Positions 60,301 to 64,000 of a stretch of DNA of 64,000 bases are shown here, in pieces (the stretch's first letter is position 1; every line of letters begins with the position of its first letter). The stretch spans positions 106,663,591-106,727,590 of the forward strand of contig NC_035436.2 in assembly GCF_002127325.2 (NCBI RefSeq), written 5' to 3'. A model generated the notes under the pieces. The model made no database searches. It was not told the origin of the DNA and saw nothing but the letters and a program-made list of their open reading frames with translations. The translations under genes and the position numbers were made by a program. Origin of the DNA: Helianthus annuus. Taxonomy: Eukaryota; Streptophyta; Magnoliopsida; Asterales; Asteraceae.

Positions 60301-60885
60301 GTGTCGGTATTTAGCTCATCAAGGAAACGATTTTGAAACAATATGACACAACGATGTTTTTCTAAGAGATATAAATTATACGAGTTTTTACGAGATGTTT
60401 TTACAAATTGATTTTCAAAAGCAAATGTTTTTGGGTTAAGAATCATGGCTACGAGGTTTTATAAACTATAACCCACTTGAATCAAGTTGGTTAATTAAGT
60501 TGCAACATTATACTCTTTTCAAAACAAAGTTTTTACTAAAGTATTGCAACACTTAAACTAGCCATGAATTCGACACTCCTTTAAAACCTATGTACTCGCC
60601 AGCATTTCTTTGCTGACTAAGTTTTTACATATGTTTCAGGTGTTGATGCTTGAATGACTGCTAGGATGCATGCGTCACATAGGATCCGGACGAGGCCTTA
60701 GTGACATAATAACTATGATAGACAATATAAAACTGGTTTATTCTATGTTAAGACAATGCAATGCTTAATATTATCAATAAAATGAAACACTTTTTGTATC
60801 CATGGTTGTGAAACGATTGCTTCTGTTACAACACTCCCCGATGTTTCCGCCACGGTTTGTTGTCCTACGTGGTCGGGGTGTGACA
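57345..60885 (+). repeat. Element C 5' LTR (3541 bp)
   Basis: It runs from TGTGACAACTGTG to CGGGGTGTGACA. It contains the U3 block shared with alpha (57662-57877), a (CT)n leader near 58240-58290, a poly-A run at 58408 and a predicted leader intron. Confidence 0.9.
59698..60639 (+). other. Predicted leader intron in C LTR (942 bp)
   Basis: Donor CCAAG|GTGAGTACATAG and acceptor ACATATGTTTCAG|GTG, matching the sites in E. Confidence 0.55.
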
Positions 60886-60894
60886 GAAGAAAGT

Positions 60895-60906
60895 TGGTAT
60901 CAGAGC
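60895..60906 (+). other. Element C primer-binding site
   Basis: TGGTATCAGAGC, nine bases after the LTR end (GAAGAAAGT spacer) rather than the usual three. Confidence 0.88.
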
Positions 60907-61476
60907 CAATGGTTATAGGGAATTAGGTTATTAGTAATGCTTTGACCTAGACTATAACTTTAGGACCCTAACACAAGTTTACTTGTGTTTAGATTTTAAA
61001 ACAAAACCGTCACCTATCCTTAGGTGATAACCACAACAAGAACACAAATCCGAATCTGCTTCGAAAATTAATCATCTGCTCTGGGATAATTGATTACTAG
61101 ATTTTGAACCCTCTGTTTTATGGTTTTGAACCCTTCCCATTTGATTCATATTTGGCTTAGTGCCTTTTGAATTTTCAAAATCTCGTCAAAGTCTGGGTTA
61201 AAATAATGTGAACACGTGCAAACTGGAAGAGTGAATGCCTGTACCCTGAGTTTTCTGTCTAAGGCTAGAGTGTTCGTACAAATCCACATAATCGGACCAG
61301 TCACTCTTACCTGGGAACTCTTGGGGTGAGTGTTCACTTATAGGCGAGCATGTCTTCGTGATGCATTATTTTGATTCATTTACTTTGGTTAATCTTTGCG
61401 TGTCGTTTGTTTGTTCGAGGTAACGAACAAATGATCGCCTCTCTTGCGTTTTGTCGATGCCTCTTTTGTTTTTCCA
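60907..61476 (+). other. Element C leader
   Basis: About 570 bp with only short ORFs. Where gag should begin, the sequence switches to codons next to the protease. Confidence 0.55.
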
Positions 61477-64000
61477 ATGATCGATCCCGCTCATGGACGA
61501 GCATTCAATCTGAATACAAACAAGGCTAGAGTTGACAACCTCGTTGATAATGGTACCTTCGTTGTCAACGGTACGTTTCTTGTTAATAATCAACCCACAT
61601 CTATTCTTTTTGATTCTGGTGCCGATCGAAGTTTTGTTTCGTTATCTTTTGAACCTTTGCTTGCGATACCTAGAACTAAATTAAGGAAACCCTTATCTGT
61701 CAAAGTTGCTACTGGTAAACCTCTTGTTCTCAATTCTGTTATTCGTGATTGCCAGTTAAACCTTGATAGCCATCTTTTTCCTATTGACCTCACGCCAATG
61801 CAACTTGGAAGCTTCGACATCATCATTGGAATGGATTGGTTAACCAAACACCATGCTGAGGTGGTTTGTTTCGATAAGATTGTTCGTATTCCTCTTCCGT
61901 CTGGCGATGTTTTGGAAGTTCGTGGAAAGAAGCCATCTGGCGGTTTGAAGCTTATGTCGTGTACAAAGGCCCAAAGATATTTAAGAAAGGGATATGTTGC
62001 TTTTCTAGCACATGTCACCGAGGAGAGAAGCAAAAGTAAGAGTATTCAGGATATTCCGATTGTTCGGGATTATCCAGAGGTGTTTCCCGATGAACTGCCT
62101 GGTTTGCCTCCAGTTCGTCAGGTTGAGTTTCATATCGACCTTGTACCTAATGCCAATCTGATTGCAAAAGCACCTTATCGTCTTGCACCGTCAGAGATGC
62201 AAGAGTTATCGAAACAGCTTCAAGAGTTATCTAATAAAGGATTCATCCGTCCGAGTTATTCACCTTGGGGAGCTCCTGTCCTCTTCGTGAAAAAGAAAGA
62301 TGGGTCTTTTCGAATGTGTATCGATTATCGTGAGCTTAGTAAGCTTACCATCAAGAATCGATATCCCCTACCTCGAGTTGAAGATCTCTTTGACCAGCTG
62401 CAAGGTGCTTCATGTTTTTCTAAGATCGATCTGCGTTCTGGGTATCATCAACTTCGTGTTCTCGAAGAAGATATTCCCAAAACTGCTTTCCGCACGAGAT
62501 ATGGGCATTACGAGTTCACAGTCATGCCTTTTGGCTTGACGAATGCTCCAGCTATCTTTATGGACTTAATGAATAGGGTCTGTAAACCTTATTTAGATAA
62601 GTTCATTATTGTGTTCATCGACGATATCCTCATTTATTCGAAGACTCGAGCCGATCACGAGCAACACCTTCGCTTAACGTTGGAACTCCTTAAGAAGGAA
62701 CAACTTTTTGCTAAATTCTCCAAGTGTGAATTCTGGCTTAAAGATGTTCAGTTTCTAGGTCATATAGTCAACGAGTAGGGTATTCATGTGGATCCATCCA
62801 ATATTGCTGCTATTAAGGAGTGGAATACACCGACAACGCCGACAGAGATTCGATCTTTTCTTGGTCTTGCCGGTTATTATCGTCGATTCATTTCTAATTT
62901 CTCGATGATTGCGGTTCCACTCACAGCTTTGACTCAGAAGAATAAGCCTTTTGAGTGGGGACCCAAGCAAGAAGAGGCGTTCCAAACGCTGAAGCAGAAT
63001 TTATGTAATGCTCCTGTTCTATCTCTGCCTGAGGGAAACGATGATTTTGTTGTCTATTGCGATGCATCCAACTTAGGCCTTGATTGCGTCCTCATGCAAC
63101 GAGGTAAAGTTATTGCATATGCATCTCGACAACTGAAAATCCACGAGAAGAACTATACGACTCATGATCTCGAGTTAGGAGCTGTGGTTTTCGCGCTTAA
63201 GATCTGGAGACACTACCTCTATGGAACGAAGTGTGTGGTTTTCACAAACCACAAAGGTCTTCAGCATATTCTTAATCAGAAAGAGCTGATCATGAGGCAA
63301 CGACGTTGGGTTGAACTCTTGAACGATTAAGATTGCGAAATTCGCTACCATCCTGGTAAGGCGAATGTCGTGGCCGATACGCTTAGTCGAAAAGAGCGAG
63401 TCAAGCTTCATTCCATTCAAACACTATCTGATCTTCAATCTCGTGTTCTTCAAGCTCAGCAATTTTGTGTCTCACAGAAGTTGATGGTTATGGAATTACC
63501 ACCTCAGCTTGAGCTTAAACTCGAGGCAAAAAGCGATGGTTTGCTTTATTTCAAGGATCGTTTGTGGGTCCCGAAACAAGACGATCTCCGCACCCTAGTG
63601 ATGGAAGAATCTCACAAGTCCCGATATTCTATCCATCCTGGCGCTGATAAAATGTACAAGGATCTTCGTACTAAGTTCTGGTGGCCTGGTATGAAGAAAG
63701 ATGTTGCCTTGTACGTATCGAAATGCCTAACTTGTCTAAAAGTTAAGGCTGAACATCAACGACCTTCTGGTTTGCTTGTACAACCAGAGATACCAGTTTG
63801 GAAGTGGGAGAGCATTGCAATGGATCTCATCACCAAGCTACCGTGTACTTCTAAAGGTCACGATGCTATCTGGGTTGTTATCGATCGATTAACGAAGTCA
63901 GCTCATTTTCTCCCGATTCGCGAAGACCTATCTGCTGATAAACTTGCAAAGATCTATGTAGACGAGATTGTATCACGACATGGTGTTCCTTTGGATATCA
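61477..64000 (+). pseudogene. Element C pol, two nonsense codons, gag missing
   Basis: ATG at 61477 ([13 protein letters not shown]) starts in the Gag-protease linker. A short NGTF duplication is followed by protease [12 protein letters not shown] (about 61610), [16 protein letters not shown] with [11 protein letters not shown] and FIDDILIYS (about 62614), then TAG at 62776-62778. After that come the connection domain, RNase [15 protein letters not shown] (about 63055), TAA at 63328-63330, [17 protein letters not shown], and the integrase zinc region (about 63600-63750). MDLITKLP follows, and the window ends at HGVPLDI. The frame is otherwise intact, so each stop is a single-codon lesion. The YCDAS aspartate and the FIDD motif are kept. 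Confidence 0.92.

Larger units (their letters stand above)
57345..64000 (+). mobile_element. Ty3/gypsy element C, gag deleted, runs off the window
   Basis: LTR, primer site, leader and pol on the plus strand. The leader joins directly to codons just before the protease, so the capsid and knuckle part of gag is missing. The LTR is the same family as in E. The 3' LTR lies beyond the window. Confidence 0.88.

Overview
The window is a nested stack of plant LTR retrotransposons. I see no host gene, no rRNA or tRNA gene and no CRISPR array. The Ty3/gypsy Gag-Pol carries an integrase and a C-terminal chromodomain-like tail, which is the architecture of plant chromoviruses of the Tekay/Del type. The copia-type Gag has an unusually long CCHC and coiled-coil tail that I associate from memory with Asteraceae genomes. 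A eudicot, probably a composite (daisy family), is therefore my inference; nothing here proves the species.

Layout, left half. A minus-strand gypsy element (called beta) enters from beyond position 1 and ends with its 5' LTR at 38819. A minus-strand copia-derived element is inserted into its RNase H region (69-30718, 5-bp target duplication CTTCA at 64-68 and 30719-30723). That copia element is itself split by two plus-strand gypsy insertions. One is alpha (2098-14238, duplication TTTGC). The other is an intact, very young element called L1 (17471-27470, duplication GTGAT). The beta 5' LTR is split again by a solo LTR (34898-37640, duplication CAACA).

Layout, right half. Beta sits in the gag of an older plus-strand gypsy element, A (38820-40225). 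A is broken inside its reverse transcriptase by element D (40226-45269). D is broken by a minus-strand element, E (45270-50342). E is broken by a truncated beta-type LTR (50343 to about 51385), which is joined to the last codons of a gypsy pol (to 51479). Then comes LTR B (51515-54940), with a polypurine tract on its left and a primer site on its right. B's internal region carries a 498-codon acidic, proline-rich ORF of unknown function (55448-56944). From 57345 to the window end lies element C: an LTR, a primer site, no gag, and a pol with two nonsense codons.

How the parts work together. Only L1 has an uninterrupted Gag-Pol frame and looks able to act alone. Alpha has a decayed pol, the copia element has no pol, E has gag without pol, and C has pol without gag. 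These non-autonomous elements would need proteins supplied in trans. Several traits recur across otherwise divergent LTRs: a GTGAGT donor plus TTTGCAG/TTTCAG acceptor pair that implies a 0.4-1.1 kb leader intron inside the LTR, identical TGTGACA ends, and a 17-bp inverted repeat beside the polypurine tract. LTR-to-LTR differences counted by eye agree with the nesting order: at least 6 in 385 bp for copia, about 9 in 3.67 kb for alpha, and one 1-bp indel in 2.47 kb for L1.
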